Origin: Corynebacterium mastitidis DSM 44356
Lineage (GTDB): Bacteria; Actinomycetota; Actinomycetes; Mycobacteriales; Mycobacteriaceae
Direction: 5' to 3'
NCBI RefSeq assembly: GCF_000375365.1
Contig: NZ_AQXB01000001.1
Span: forward strand, 248,001-312,000
DNA: 64,000 bases
Below the pieces are notes generated by a model. The model saw only the letters and a program-made list of their open reading frames with translations. It made no database searches and was not told the origin of the DNA. Numbering within the stretch: the stretch's first letter is position 1; each line of letters begins with the position of its first letter. Shown in pieces: positions 1 to 9,884 of the stretch. Position numbers and translations under genes: made by a program.

Positions 1-493
1 CCGCCCGGTGCCCCCCGCGCCGCATCATCGCGGCCAGCATGGCGGTGGTGGTGGTCTTGCCGTTGGTGCCCGTGACCACCAGCCAGGTGCGGCGGGGGCC
101 AAAGACCTCGGCCTCGTCCAGCCGCCAGGCCAGCTCCACGTCGCCCATCACGGGGATCCCGCGCCGCCGGGCCGCCGCCAGCAGCTCCGCCTCGGGGTTC
201 CACCCCGGGGAGGTCACCACCAGCGCGTAGTGGTCCAGGCGAGAGATCGCGGTGGCCACGTCCAGAGCGTGCGGCGCCCGGTCGTCCACGAGGGTGTAGT
301 CCACGCCGATGGCGTCCAGCATCCGGGCGGTGGCCATGCCGGACACCCCGGCCCCGGCCACCGCGATAGGCCCGGCCAGTTCCCCGGGCACGGGATTGGT
401 GGGCACGGGGTTGGCGGGCGCGGCCCCCTCGGGGACCGCCGACGCCTCGGGGGTTCCCGACATTGCAGAAGCGGAGTTCCTCTCCCGGCTCAT
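1..493 (-). CDS. murD: UDP-N-acetylmuramoylalanine--D-glutamate ligase, N-terminal part (partial)
   Basis: Cytoplasmic ligase that adds D-glutamate to UDP-MurNAc-L-Ala in peptidoglycan precursor synthesis. Only the first ~164 residues are here; the C-terminal part lies left of base 1. After a short Ala/Pro-rich N-terminus there is a nucleotide-fold segment ([13 protein letters not shown]) and, near the edge, the Mur ligase ATP loop [11 protein letters not shown]. The chosen ATG overlaps the mraY stop as ATGA, implying translational coupling; an internal ATG at 463 is an alternative. Its place after mraY is the usual dcw order. The family call rests on the P-loop plus context. Confidence 0.9.
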   Translation of the reverse strand, partial: MSRERNSASAMSGTPEASAVPEGAAPANPVPTNPVPGELAGPIAVAGAGVSGMATARMLDAIGVDYTLVDDRAPHALDVATAISRLDHYALVVTSPGWNPEAELLAAARRRGIPVMGDVELAWRLDEAEVFGPRRTWLVVTGTNGKTTTTAMLAAMMRRGGHRA

Positions 494-1626
494 CGCGCCA
501 GCACCCCCTGCGCCACCACGGTGTATTCGTCGGAGACGGCGATCCACTCCCCGTAGAACAGCGCCATGCCCACGGCCACGGCCAGGGCGGCGATGATCCA
601 GAAGCGGATGACCACGGTGGTCTCCGCCCATCCGCCGTTTTCAAAGTGGTGGTGGATGGGCGCCATGCGGAAGAACCGCTTGCCGGTGGACTTAAACACC
701 GCCACCTGGATGACCACGGAGGAGACCTCCATGACAAAGAGCACGCCGAAGAGGATCATGAGCAGCTCGGTGTGGGACACCACGGACAGGCCCGCCACGA
801 GCCCGCCGAGGGCCAGGGAGCCGGTATCGCCCATGAAGATCTTGGCCGGGGCGGCGTTCCACCACAGAAAGCCCAGGCACGCGCCCAGGGCAGCGGCGCA
901 GATCACGGCGAGGTCCAGCGGATCGCGCACCGAGTAGCAGCCCGAGGCGACCTCCTGGGAGCAGGAGTTGCGGTACTGCCAGAAGGTCAGCACCATGTAG
1001 CCGCCCATCACCAGCGCGGTGGTGCCCGCGGCCAGGCCGTCCAGGCCATCGGTGAGGTTCACCGCGTTGGACCACGCGGAGATCAGCACCACCATGAAGA
1101 CCACGAAGAACAGCAGGCCGATGCCCCCGCCGAAGGCGAGGTCCACGGTGGAGATGTCGCGGATGAAGGAGAGGTTGGTGGAGCCCGGGGTGATCCCGTC
1201 CTCATTGGGGAAGCGCAGGATGAGCACGGCGAACAGGATGCCCAGGAGGAGCTGGCCCACGAGCTTGCCCGTCTTGTTCAGGCCCAGGTTGCGGGCCTTA
1301 AAGAGCTTGATGGCGTCGTCCGCGAAGCCCAGCCCGCCCAGGCCCAGGGTGAGGGCGAGGACCAGGAGGCCGGAGGCCGTAAAGCCCCGCGACCCCGTCT
1401 GGGTGACCATGCCGTAGAGCCCGGACGCCCCGTAGCCCACCAGGATGCCCAGGATGAGGGCGATGCCCCCCATCGTGGGGGTGCCGCGCTTGCGCAGGTG
1501 CGACTGCGGACCGTCCTCGCGGATCTCCTGCCCCAGCCCCTCGCTGCTGAAGCGCCTGATGAGGACGGGGGTAGTCACGACGGAGACGAGGAAGCTAACG
1601 ATTCCTGCGATGATGATGTGGGTCAC
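490..1626 (-). CDS. mraY: Phospho-N-acetylmuramoyl-pentapeptide-transferase
   Basis: Polytopic membrane enzyme that transfers phospho-MurNAc-pentapeptide to undecaprenyl phosphate, giving lipid I. The 378-residue product is of normal family length and mostly hydrophobic. It carries the diagnostic motifs [25 protein letters not shown] and MAPIHHHFE, with the catalytic Asp and His residues present. The start is GTG with AAGGA about five bases upstream. It lies between murF and murD on the same strand and its stop overlaps the murD start. Confidence 0.97.
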   Translation of the reverse strand: MTHIIIAGIVSFLVSVVTTPVLIRRFSSEGLGQEIREDGPQSHLRKRGTPTMGGIALILGILVGYGASGLYGMVTQTGSRGFTASGLLVLALTLGLGGLGFADDAIKLFKARNLGLNKTGKLVGQLLLGILFAVLILRFPNEDGITPGSTNLSFIRDISTVDLAFGGGIGLLFFVVFMVVLISAWSNAVNLTDGLDGLAAGTTALVMGGYMVLTFWQYRNSCSQEVASGCYSVRDPLDLAVICAAALGACLGFLWWNAAPAKIFMGDTGSLALGGLVAGLSVVSHTELLMILFGVLFVMEVSSVVIQVAVFKSTGKRFFRMAPIHHHFENGGWAETTVVIRFWIIAALAVAVGMALFYGEWIAVSDEYTVVAQGVLAR

Positions 1627-1671
1627 GGGGGTCCTTCGCCTTATGTCCTACTGATATTTAAGGGATGTTGT

Positions 1672-3144
1672 CTAAGAGTTGTCCTGCGCCACCAGGCGCT
1701 GCGCCACCGCCCAGAGGCCCTGGGAGTGGGAGGCCTTGACCAGCACGGCGTCGCCCCGGCCCAGGCGGGCCTGAAGCTGCGTCACCGCCTCCTCGATGCC
1801 GGGCACCACACTGGTGGATACCCCGCCGGCGGCGGCCTCCCGCGCCATCGCGCGGCACGAGGGGCTTTCCCCCACCACCAGCAGCGAGCCGATGTGGTAG
1901 CGGGCCACCTCCCGGCCCAGCTCGCCGTGGGCGGCCTCGCTCTCCGCGCCGAGTTCGCTCATCTCGCCCAGCACGGCAAAGGACGCGGCCTCGGGCCGCG
2001 CGGCGGCCGTGTAGGCCAGGGCCGCGATGCCCGCCCGCATGGAGTCAGGATTCGCATTATAGGCGTCGTTGATCACGGTCACGCCATCGGCGCGCGTGTG
2101 CACGTCCATGCGGTGCGCGGACGCCGTGACGTGCTCAGAGAGCGCCCGCGCCACCCGCGGCAGCGGTATCCCGCTCTCCAGGCCCACCGCCGCCGCGGCC
2201 AGGGCGTTGGACACCTGGTGCGCGCCAAAGACCTGAAGGTTCACGCGCTCGCGCTCGCCGCGCCAGTCCAGGGTGAAGGAGGCGCGGGCCACGTCGTCCA
2301 GCTCCACGTCCACGGCCCGCAGGTCCGCGTCCGGGCGGCCCTCGGCGGAGAAGGTGCGCACCGCGGCCCGGGTGCGCCCCGCCATCGCCGCCACGTAGGC
2401 GTCGTCGGCGTTGAGGATGGCCACCCCGGCGGGCGGCAGCGCCTCCACCAGCTCGCCCTTTGCCCGTGCGATGTTCTCCCGGGAGCCGAACTCCCCGAGG
2501 TGGGCGCTGCCCACGTTGAGTTCCACCCCGATCTGCGGCGGGGCGATGCGGGCGAGGTGGGCCACGTGCCCGATGCCGCGCGCGCTCATCTCCGCCACGA
2601 GGAACCTCGTCTCCTCCTCGCAGCGCAGGGCGGTGTACGGGTGGCCGATCTCGTTGTTGAAGGAACCCGGGGGCGCCACGGTGGGGCCCGCCTGGGAGAG
2701 CACCGAGGCGATGAGGTCCTTGGTGGACGTCTTGCCCGCCGACCCGGTCACGCCGATGACCCTCAGGCCGTGATCCCGGCTCAGGCGCGTGATCACCTCG
2801 CGGGCTAGGGCGGACAGCGCCTCCACCACGGCCTCCGCCGAGCCGTCCTCGTCGTGGGAAAACACCTCCGCGCCGCCCTGGCCCTTGCCGCGCGGGGGCA
2901 CCACGATCGCGGGCACCCCCACCGGGCGGGCGGCCAGCACGGCCACCGCGCCAGCCGCCACGGCGGTGCGGGCAAAGTCGTGCCCGTCCACGCGCGCCCC
3001 GGGCAGGGCCACGAACAGCCCGCCCTCGGTGATCTTGCGGGAGTCGAACTCCACGAATCCCGTCACCCGGGCGGAGGGGTCGGGGACGTCGTGCAGCCGC
3101 CCGCCCACGGCCTCGGCTATCTGCTCCAGCGAAAGCGCTATCAT
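1672..3144 (-). CDS. murF: UDP-N-acetylmuramoyl-tripeptide--D-alanyl-D-alanine ligase
   Basis: Cytoplasmic Mur ligase that adds D-Ala-D-Ala to the UDP-MurNAc-tripeptide. The 490-residue product has an N-terminal substrate domain, the ATP loop VTGSAGKTSTKD near residue 125, the central-domain NEIGHPYTAL segment and the late NDAYNANPDSM motif typical of MurF. Its ATG overlaps the murE stop by four bases (ATGA), so it is probably translationally coupled to murE. Length and motif order are normal. Confidence 0.96.
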   Translation of the reverse strand: MIALSLEQIAEAVGGRLHDVPDPSARVTGFVEFDSRKITEGGLFVALPGARVDGHDFARTAVAAGAVAVLAARPVGVPAIVVPPRGKGQGGAEVFSHDEDGSAEAVVEALSALAREVITRLSRDHGLRVIGVTGSAGKTSTKDLIASVLSQAGPTVAPPGSFNNEIGHPYTALRCEEETRFLVAEMSARGIGHVAHLARIAPPQIGVELNVGSAHLGEFGSRENIARAKGELVEALPPAGVAILNADDAYVAAMAGRTRAAVRTFSAEGRPDADLRAVDVELDDVARASFTLDWRGERERVNLQVFGAHQVSNALAAAAVGLESGIPLPRVARALSEHVTASAHRMDVHTRADGVTVINDAYNANPDSMRAGIAALAYTAAARPEAASFAVLGEMSELGAESEAAHGELGREVARYHIGSLLVVGESPSCRAMAREAAAGGVSTSVVPGIEEAVTQLQARLGRGDAVLVKASHSQGLWAVAQRLVAQDNS

Positions 3145-4661
3145 GCCTGCTTCTCCAGTGCTCGTCGCAGTTCCTCGCGGTCGTCAAAGGGGTGGTTTAT
3201 GCCCCGGATGAGCTGGCCGTTCTCGTGGCCCTTGCCGGCCACCACGATCGCGTCCCCGGGCCGCGCCCAGCGCGCCAGCGCCTCGATGGCCTCCCGGCGA
3301 TCCCCGATCTCCAGGATCTCGACGTCCCGGCCCTCCTGCTCGGCCGCGTCGCGCGCGCCCTGTGCCACGGCCGCGCGGATCGGACCCGGCTCCTCGTCCC
3401 GGGGGTTATCGTCCGTAATCACCACGAGGTCCGCCCGGCGCGCCGCCTCCGCGCCCATGATGGGGCGCTTGGAGTGGTCGCGGTTTCCGCCCGCGCCCAC
3501 CGCGATGCCCACCCGGCCGGGCACCTGATGGCGCAGCGTGTCCAGGATCTCCGCGACGGCTGCGGGCTTGTGCGCGTAGTCCACCACCGCGATGAACCGC
3601 TGTCCGGCGTCCACGCGCTCCATGCGCCCCGGCACCGCCACCCGCTCCAGCGCCCGCACAAAGGACGCAAAGGCCTCACCCTCCACGCCCGCCGCGCGCG
3701 CGATCGCCACGGCCAGGGCGGCGTTGGCCACGTTAAAGCGCCCGGGCAGAGGCAGCCGCACCTGCAGGCTGCCCTCCTCGGTGTCCAGGGCAAACCGCTG
3801 CGCGCCGCTGTCCTCCACCTGGACGTCGCGCGCCCGCACCCGGGCGTCCTCCCCCCGGGTGGACACCGTCAGGGCGCCTTGTCCCGCGATCTCGGCCATG
3901 CGAAGGCCCCAGGCGTCGTCCACGCAGATCACGGCGTGCTCGGCCCGCAGCCCGGAGTCCTCCCGGAAGAACAGGGCCTTGGTGTCAAAGTAGTCCTGCA
4001 TGGTCGGGTGGAAATCCAGGTGGTCCTGGGAGAGGTTGCTAAAGGCCCCCACGGCAAAGCGCGTGCCCTGCACCCGGCGCAGGGCCAGGGCGTGGCTGGA
4101 TACCTCCATCACCACGTGGGTTACCCCCTCGGCCACCATGCGCGCGAGGAGCGCCTGGAGCATGGGGGCCTCGGGCGTGGTCAAAGAGGAGGGCACGGGG
4201 TTGCCGTTGATCCGGGTTCCAGTGGTGCCGATCAGCCCCACCGAGCAGCCCGCCGCCATCAGGCCCGCCTCCACCAGGTAGCTGGTGGTGGTCTTGCCGG
4301 AGGTGCCGGTGATCCCGATGACGGTCAGTTCGGAGCTGGGGTGCCCGTACACCTCGGCGGCCGCGAGTCCAAGCACCTCGCGCACGTCCGGAACCTCGAT
4401 CACCGGGCGGGTCTCCCCTGCCTCCCGCAGGATCTCCACGCCGGCCTCGTCGGTGAGGATCGCCCCGGCCTCGGTGCCCTGAGCAAAGGAGGCGCCGTGG
4501 GCGCGGGTGCCCGGCAGCGCGGCGAACAGCGCCCCCGGCTCCAGGCTCGTCGAGTCCAACCCCATCTGGACGAAGGAAAGCTCGGCCCCGTCCCCGCCGG
4601 GGCGCCCCAGCGCTATTGTGCCCTTGGTCACGTCCACGATCGTCGTCAGTGTCGCTGCCAT
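3141..4661 (-). CDS. murE: UDP-N-acetylmuramoyl-L-alanyl-D-glutamate--2,6-diaminopimelate ligase
   Basis: Adds the third stem-peptide residue in the cytoplasm. The 506-residue protein has the ATP loop GITGTSGKTTTSYLV and, in its C-terminal domain, TDDNPRDEEP. The DNPR motif is the known signature of meso-diaminopimelate-specific MurE, fitting a meso-DAP corynebacterial wall and the LtsA-type asnB in this window. The ATG lies downstream of a purine-rich GGGAAG stretch. It follows ftsI after about 75 bases and overlaps murF. Confidence 0.96.
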   Translation of the reverse strand: MAATLTTIVDVTKGTIALGRPGGDGAELSFVQMGLDSTSLEPGALFAALPGTRAHGASFAQGTEAGAILTDEAGVEILREAGETRPVIEVPDVREVLGLAAAEVYGHPSSELTVIGITGTSGKTTTSYLVEAGLMAAGCSVGLIGTTGTRINGNPVPSSLTTPEAPMLQALLARMVAEGVTHVVMEVSSHALALRRVQGTRFAVGAFSNLSQDHLDFHPTMQDYFDTKALFFREDSGLRAEHAVICVDDAWGLRMAEIAGQGALTVSTRGEDARVRARDVQVEDSGAQRFALDTEEGSLQVRLPLPGRFNVANAALAVAIARAAGVEGEAFASFVRALERVAVPGRMERVDAGQRFIAVVDYAHKPAAVAEILDTLRHQVPGRVGIAVGAGGNRDHSKRPIMGAEAARRADLVVITDDNPRDEEPGPIRAAVAQGARDAAEQEGRDVEILEIGDRREAIEALARWARPGDAIVVAGKGHENGQLIRGINHPFDDREELRRALEKQA

Positions 4662-4737
4662 GTTCTTCCCAAACTCCTTTTGCTCCCGTGGTTCCTTGGA
4701 CCCGCTGCCTTATTGTCTAGTTGTAGGCTATCCGCGC

Positions 4738-6726
4738 CTATCCCGCTTGGAGAGTCAACAACCCCTCCATCGGGTCCGAGGTGGGCACGTTATCCCGATC
4801 CATCAGCCACGAGGCCACGTCGCGGAACACCGGGGCCGCAGACTGCCCGCCCTGGCCGCCGGGCTCCACGCCGCGATCGGGGTCGTCGAGCATGACAGCG
4901 ATGACGTAGCGGGGATCGTCGGCCGGGGCCACCCCGGCGAAGGTGATCCAGAAGTCGCTCATGGAGTACGCCCCGGTGTTGGGGTCCACCTGCTGCGCGG
5001 TGCCCGTCTTGCCGGAGGTCTGGTAGCCCTCGATCGCGCCGCCGGGGCCGGTGCCCGACTGCACCCCGGTAGGGTCGGACTGGGTGACCGCCCGGAACAT
5101 GTCCACCACGGTGCGGGCCGTCTCCGGGCGCACCACCTGCGTGCGCTTCGGCTCCGGCAGCTTCTCCTCCGTGCCGTCCGGGTTGGTCACGGAGCTGATG
5201 ATCCGTGGCTCCACGCGCTCGCCGCCGTTGGCCAGCGCCTGATACACACTGGCCATCTGCAGCGTGGTCCAGGACATGCCCTGGCCGATGGGCAGGTTGG
5301 CGAACGTGCCGCCGGACCACTGCTCCGGGGAGGGCAGCAGGCCCGCGGACTCGTTGGGCAGCTCCACACCCGTGGGCTGGCCGATGCCGAACTTCTCCAG
5401 GTACCGCGCGTATTTCTCCTCCCCCAGGCGCTGGGCCAGCATGAGGGTGCCCACGTTGGAGGACTTACCGAAGATGCCGGTGGTGGTGTACGGAACCGTG
5501 CCGTGCTCCCAGGCGTCGTTGACCGTCACCCCGGACATGCTGATCGCTCCGGGGACCTGCAGCACCTCGTCCGGCGTGGTCAGGCCCTCCTCGAGGACGC
5601 CCGCCGCGGTGATGATCTTTGCCACCGAGCCCGGCTCGTAGGGGGCGCTGATGGCGGGGTTATCGAAGTCCTTGCCCCGCTCGAGCTGCTTCTCGATGTC
5701 CCCGTTGGGGTCGATGGTGCCGGTGTTGGCCATCGCCACCACCTCGCCCGTGCGGGCGTCCAGAACCACCGCCTCGGCGTCCTTGGCCCCGGAGTTCTCC
5801 CGGGCCTGCTCCACCTTCTGCTGAAGGTAGTTCTGCACGTCCAGGTCCACCGTCAGCCGCACGCTCTTGCCGTCGATGGCCGGGACCTGATCGCGCAGGG
5901 TGCCGGGGATCACCTGACCGTCGGTGGAGACGTCCTCCGTCATGCGGCCGTTGATCCCGGACAGGAGCGCGTCGCCGGAGGCCTCGAAGCCAAACTGCCC
6001 CTGGCCGTCCATGGACACCTTGCCCAGGATGTTCTCGCCCACCGCCCCGTTGGGGTACTGGCGGATGTCCTGGTGGTCCGCCGCCACCCCGTGGTACTTC
6101 TCCGCGATCTCCGCCGCGACGTCGGGGTCCACGTTGCGCACCAGCACCTCGTAGTGGGTGTCCGCGCGCAGCTTCTCCTCGATCTCCTTGGCGTCCACCT
6201 CATCGGTGGAGGCGCCGGCGTCCTTGATCATCTGCGGGATGCCCCGGGCCATCTCCTTGAGGGTCTCCTCCACCCGCTCGTCCAGGTAGGCGTCGCGGTT
6301 CTCCGGCGCGGCGTCCGCCCCCGGGGAGTCCGCCATGCGCAGCTCGAGGTCCGCCTGCTCGCGCAGCTCGCGGCGCAGCAGATCGGGGGAGACAGTCAGC
6401 GACCGCGCCTGCATCGTGTACGCCATCTCGCGGCCGTCCCGGTCCGCGATCTCCCCGCGCCGCGCGGGCTCCACGTAGATGCGGGCGCGCTGCTCCTCGG
6501 CCTTGGCCGAAAGCTCCGGCCCCCACACCACCTGCACCCAGGCGAGGCGGGTCACCAGCACCAGCGCCGTCACCAGCACGATGACCAGCACCATGCTCAG
6601 GCGGCGGCGCATCACCTGCTGCTGCGTCCGGGGCGGCCGCTGCGGCGCGGCCGGGCCCGGACGGTACGACGCCCCGGCAGAGTACCGGGGGCCCGCCGGG
6701 GCGCGGCGATCATGCGACGGATTCAC
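4738..6726 (-). CDS. ftsI: Septal peptidoglycan transpeptidase (PBP3/FtsI, class B penicillin-binding protein)
   Basis: Membrane-anchored transpeptidase that crosslinks septal peptidoglycan. The 662-residue product has a basic Pro-rich cytoplasmic N-terminus, one membrane anchor near residues 43-62 (LSMVLVIVLVTALVLVTRL), a PBP dimerisation region and a transpeptidase domain. The active-site set is complete: SVAK (nucleophile Ser), SSN and KTGT. The start is GTG, with GAGGGAAGGTGG somewhat far upstream. It lies between the ftsL-like gene and murE in normal dcw order. Confidence 0.95.
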   Translation of the reverse strand: MNPSHDRRAPAGPRYSAGASYRPGPAAPQRPPRTQQQVMRRRLSMVLVIVLVTALVLVTRLAWVQVVWGPELSAKAEEQRARIYVEPARRGEIADRDGREMAYTMQARSLTVSPDLLRRELREQADLELRMADSPGADAAPENRDAYLDERVEETLKEMARGIPQMIKDAGASTDEVDAKEIEEKLRADTHYEVLVRNVDPDVAAEIAEKYHGVAADHQDIRQYPNGAVGENILGKVSMDGQGQFGFEASGDALLSGINGRMTEDVSTDGQVIPGTLRDQVPAIDGKSVRLTVDLDVQNYLQQKVEQARENSGAKDAEAVVLDARTGEVVAMANTGTIDPNGDIEKQLERGKDFDNPAISAPYEPGSVAKIITAAGVLEEGLTTPDEVLQVPGAISMSGVTVNDAWEHGTVPYTTTGIFGKSSNVGTLMLAQRLGEEKYARYLEKFGIGQPTGVELPNESAGLLPSPEQWSGGTFANLPIGQGMSWTTLQMASVYQALANGGERVEPRIISSVTNPDGTEEKLPEPKRTQVVRPETARTVVDMFRAVTQSDPTGVQSGTGPGGAIEGYQTSGKTGTAQQVDPNTGAYSMSDFWITFAGVAPADDPRYVIAVMLDDPDRGVEPGGQGGQSAAPVFRDVASWLMDRDNVPTSDPMEGLLTLQAG

Positions 6727-6761
6727 TACCCAGTGCCACCTTCCCTCGTGGAGATCCCAAG

Positions 6762-7487
6762 TTAGCGCAGGTAAGGCGGCGTCGCCTGCCCCGCGGCGGG
6801 GGCGGACGGCTGCGGAGCCTGCTGCCCCTGCGGAAGGGCCTCGAGGTTATCGCCCAGCTCCTCGGTCTTGGCCGGGTTGCTCGACGCCGCGTTGGGCTTA
6901 ACCCGCGCGTCGTTGACGTCGATGATGGGGCGCGAATCCCCTTCCGCCGGGCGACGCTCCGTCACCTCACCGTTTTCTTCTACGGCCAGGATACCGGGCT
7001 GCTGCGGCACCACCATCCTGCTCTCGTTGGCGCGTCGCACGGCCTCGGAGGAGCTGCGCGCCGTCTCCACGTCCCGGTTCAGGGTCTCGATCTGGTTATC
7101 GAGCTGCTTTTCCTGCGCGGTGAGCTGCTGCAGCCTAAAGGTCTGCTGGGTGGAGATGCCCGAGAGGCTCATGGCAAGCGCCACGCCGCCCACGAGCAGC
7201 ACGATGGCCACCAGGCTGATGCGCGTGAGCCGCGAGGACTGGCGCGCCGTGGCCACGCGACGCCCCCGCACGGACACCACCTGGCGCGAGCCCAGCCGCC
7301 CCACCGTGGGCTTGGGCACCACCCGGCGCACGGGGTTGCCGCGTGCGCGGTGCGGGGCCCGGGGTGCGGTGCGCACGCCGCTCGCGCGGCCCTCGCGCTC
7401 GAGCACCGCCGTGGACGCCGCGCGCGCGGTGCCCTCCATGCTCATGTCCCTGCTGCGTCGAGCGCTCGTTGCGTTATGGGGGTTCAT
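6762..7487 (-). CDS. ftsL: FtsL-like cell division membrane protein
   Basis: A 241-residue bitopic protein. It has an Arg-rich cytoplasmic N-terminus of about 100 residues, one membrane segment ([19 protein letters not shown]), a short coiled-coil-like stretch rich in Gln, Leu and Glu (about 135-170), then a Pro/Gln-rich tail. That layout and the position between rsmH and ftsI are those of actinobacterial FtsL, which joins FtsB/FtsQ in the divisome. Sequence conservation in this family is poor, so the call is mainly topology and synteny. The ATG overlaps the rsmH stop by four bases. The long N-terminal extension resembles mycobacterial and corynebacterial forms. Confidence 0.8.
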   Translation of the reverse strand: MNPHNATSARRSRDMSMEGTARAASTAVLEREGRASGVRTAPRAPHRARGNPVRRVVPKPTVGRLGSRQVVSVRGRRVATARQSSRLTRISLVAIVLLVGGVALAMSLSGISTQQTFRLQQLTAQEKQLDNQIETLNRDVETARSSSEAVRRANESRMVVPQQPGILAVEENGEVTERRPAEGDSRPIIDVNDARVKPNAASSNPAKTEELGDNLEALPQGQQAPQPSAPAAGQATPPYLR

Positions 7488-8569
7488 CGCTTTCCTCCGG
7501 GAATCGTGCTCTCAGCGTGGGTGTGGATTCTCTCAATGGCTCGGACCCGCACCGGGGCGGCGCGGGGGTTATCCTCTATCTCCTGCTCCGTGGCCTTCTC
7601 CGCGCCCCGGGTCACCACCCGGAAGCCCGGCTGCGTGCCCGGCAGGTCCACCGGCAGGCCCTGCGGGGTGCGGGAGGCGCTAAGCTCCGCAAAAGCGCGC
7701 TTGACCAGGCGATCCTCGTGGGACTGGTAGCTCATGAACACCGCGCGCCCGCCCTGGGCGAGGCTCGAGGTGATCGCGGGGACGGCCGCCCTGAGGGAGT
7801 CCAGCTCCGCGTTCACCTCCACCCGCAGCGCCTGGAACGTGCGCTTGGCGGGGTGCCCGCCGGTGCGCCGGGCCGCCGCGGGGATGGTGGCGTACAGCAC
7901 CTCCACCAGGCGGGCGGAGGTGCTAAAGGGCTCCTTCTCCCGCTCGCGCACCACGGCGCTGGCGATCTTGCCCGCAAAGCGCTCGTCGCCATAGGTCTTG
8001 AGCACCCTGGCCAGCTCCCCGTGGGTGTAGGTGTTGAGCACGTCCGCAGCGGTGATCCCCGAGGTGGGGTTCATCCGCATGTCCAGGGGGGCGTCCGTCC
8101 GGTAGGCAAAGCCGCGCTCCGCCTGATCGAGCTGCATGGAGGAGACGCCGAGGTCGTAGAGAGCCCCGGCGACGCCGTGCGCCCGCGCCCGCTCCATGAC
8201 CGGCCCCTCTCCCCGCTCCAGGGCGCGCTCCACCTCGTCGTAGCGGGCGTGCACGCCGCAGAAGCGCTCCCCCAGGCCCGCCTCGCGGATCCTGGCGGTG
8301 GCGTTGGCCAGCGCCTGGGGGTCCCGGTCGAAGCCGATGAGCACCGCGCGCGGGAAGGTCCGCAGGAGGTGCTCCGCGTGGCCACCCGCGCCCAGGGTCC
8401 CGTCCACGATCACGGCCTGGTCCCCGGCGCGCTCCACGGCCGGGGAGAGAAGATCGGTCACCCGGTCGCGCAGCACGGGAACGTGCCCGTGGTGCTCGTG
8501 GAGCCGATGGGCGTAGTCCTCGCGGCTCCTCGCCTCGTTAACCTCGCTGTCGCTCATGGGGCCGGTCAT
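7484..8569 (-). CDS. rsmH: 16S rRNA (cytosine(1402)-N(4))-methyltransferase
   Basis: SAM-dependent enzyme that N4-methylates C1402 in the decoding centre of 16S rRNA; formerly MraW. The 361-residue protein begins its core with HVPVLRDRV, has the SAM-binding [12 protein letters not shown] motif, [12 protein letters not shown] and the late [11 protein letters not shown] segment, all typical. The ATG at 8569 has AGGAG six bases upstream; an in-frame ATG twelve bases downstream is less well placed. It is separated from mraZ by about 180 bases and coupled to ftsL by a 4-base overlap. Confidence 0.96.
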   Translation of the reverse strand: MTGPMSDSEVNEARSREDYAHRLHEHHGHVPVLRDRVTDLLSPAVERAGDQAVIVDGTLGAGGHAEHLLRTFPRAVLIGFDRDPQALANATARIREAGLGERFCGVHARYDEVERALERGEGPVMERARAHGVAGALYDLGVSSMQLDQAERGFAYRTDAPLDMRMNPTSGITAADVLNTYTHGELARVLKTYGDERFAGKIASAVVREREKEPFSTSARLVEVLYATIPAAARRTGGHPAKRTFQALRVEVNAELDSLRAAVPAITSSLAQGGRAVFMSYQSHEDRLVKRAFAELSASRTPQGLPVDLPGTQPGFRVVTRGAEKATEQEIEDNPRAAPVRVRAIERIHTHAESTIPGGKR

Positions 8570-8752
8570 CCCCCTCTCCTGCCAATCGCGCTCGTTGATC
8601 CTTCGTGCTCGCGGGGCATGCGCCCGCAGCGCAGTGGGTGCAGGGCCCTGCCCGGGCGGATGTGGGTTCTGATGTCGGGGAAGTACACCAGAACAACCAC
8701 CACGCCCGGGCAGAGTCCTTCACTCACTCCGCCGGGATGCCTCTCCCGCCGC

Positions 8753-9187
8753 CTACAAAAGGCCACCGAGGACGTCGTCGGCGTCCGCCGCCGAGAATGC
8801 CTCTTCCGTTTCCTTCTGGTAGGCCGCCCAGGATTCCGCATCCCAGATCTCCAGGAAGTCCACCGACCCGATCACCACGCACTCCTTGGTGAGGCCCGCG
8901 TAGCTGCGATGCGCCGCAGAGAGCGTGATACGCCCGTGTCCGTCGGGACGCTGCTCATCGGCGCTCGCGGCCAAGTTACGGATAAAGGCGCGAGCCTCGG
9001 GGTTCGTGCGGGACACCGCCGCAGCCTTGCGCGCCCGCTCCGCGAACTCCTCGCGCGGATAGACCGCCAGGCTGTGATCCTGTCCCTTCGTGACCATCAA
9101 CCCGCCCGCCAGTTCGTCTCGGAACTTTGCCGGGAGGGTGAGTCGCCCCTTGTCGTCGAGCTTCGGAGTATAGGTACCGAGAAACAC
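8753..9187 (-). CDS. mraZ: Transcriptional regulator MraZ
   Basis: First gene of the division and cell wall cluster; a 144-residue DNA-binding protein with two AbrB-like SpoVT repeats that binds its own promoter. The open frame runs upstream, but homologues begin at [14 protein letters not shown]. The GTG at 9187 has GGAAGG just upstream and gives exactly that N-terminus. Both repeats are visible: [16 protein letters not shown] near the start and [13 protein letters not shown] in the second half. Candidate operators lie 75-165 bases upstream. Confidence 0.93.
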   Translation of the reverse strand: MFLGTYTPKLDDKGRLTLPAKFRDELAGGLMVTKGQDHSLAVYPREEFAERARKAAAVSRTNPEARAFIRNLAASADEQRPDGHGRITLSAAHRSYAGLTKECVVIGSVDFLEIWDAESWAAYQKETEEAFSAADADDVLGGLL

Positions 9188-9284
9188 CCGGAACCACCTT
9201 CCTTCACTCGCCGCCGCGGGACCGGTTTCCTTCCCCTGTCCGGTGCCGCGCGGAGCCCGAGGCCCCACCGCATCGTCCAGTGCG

Positions 9285-9351
9285 CCCCACTCTACCCCAC
9301 TTTGCCCCACCAAAACTAGCCATCGCGCCCCACCAATCACAGAGGCCCCAC
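9285..9351 (-). promoter_or_regulatory. Candidate MraZ operator (GTGGGG repeats)
   Basis: On the coding strand of mraZ there are five GTGGGG boxes. Three (9285-9290, 9295-9300, 9305-9310) are spaced exactly ten bases start to start; two more lie at 9328-9333 and 9346-9351, and a sixth GTGGGG is at 9263-9268. In other bacteria MraZ binds TGGGN direct repeats with about five-base spacers, one helical turn apart. The location directly upstream of mraZ supports autoregulation. Confidence 0.75.
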
Positions 9352-9796
9352 AAAAGCGCAGCTCACGGGGGAATTATCCGGTGGGGGAATTACCCCGGGC
9401 CCCACCCGGAGGTATTCACAATAATAACTTCAGTAACACTACCCGCCCCTAGCCTCACCACCCCAAGGGCCCACATGGGCCACTCTCTGCACCTATTACC
9501 CCAGGAAAAACCGCGGTCACGCCGAGGCCCCGCCCGCGCCGCCAGCTAAGACCCCGATCAGCCGGGCCGCGCCTCCCCAAGGGGGCCGGGTGGGAGAAAG
9601 TGGGGGAACCTCGCCGCCGCCAGCGCTACGGCTCGCCCCCCGCCCCGGCAACGGACGACGACACCCCGGTCTCGCGCCACCGTCACGCGCCACCCCTCGC
9701 GGAGGAGCCGGCGAGCGCCCCGCGCCCCGGCCACCCCCATGCTGAGGCCTGCGGCAGCCCGCCAAAGCACGGGACACCGCCACGGAGACGCAACAA

Positions 9797-9833
9797 GGGC
9801 CGCGCCCACACCCTAATGGATGCGACGCGGCCC
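9797..9833 (-). terminator. Possible terminator after the DUF3040 gene
   Basis: Inverted repeat GGGCCGCG/CGCGGCCC with a 21-base loop, followed on the minus strand by TTGTTG. The T-tract is poor, so this is a weak intrinsic terminator candidate for the DUF3040 transcript. Confidence 0.35.
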
Positions 9834-9884
9834 CGACTCACGGCGCGGGCGCCCTCGGCGCCCCGCCGTCATGCGATCCGGCGC

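Larger units (their letters stand above)
9188..9884. other. 697-base intergenic region upstream of mraZ
   Basis: I see no convincing gene here; open frames in it give Arg/Gly/Pro-rich translations without recognisable motifs. The part next to mraZ holds the MraZ-type boxes. Further upstream a 10-base direct repeat, GGGGGAATTA, occurs at 9367-9376 and 9383-9392 (period 16) and contains GATAAT on the mraZ strand, a possible -10. The far end holds a hairpin that may terminate the DUF3040 transcript. Confidence 0.6.

Noticed and set aside
463..2808. A 781-codon open frame on the plus strand opposite mraY and murF
   Set aside because: It is antisense to two well-supported genes, reads as His/Gly/Arg-rich sequence with no motifs, and is a normal by-product of high GC with third-position bias.
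9558..9809. Short minus-strand frames between mraZ and the DUF3040 gene
   Set aside because: No ribosome binding site, Arg/Gly-rich composition, and two overlapping frames look equally good.
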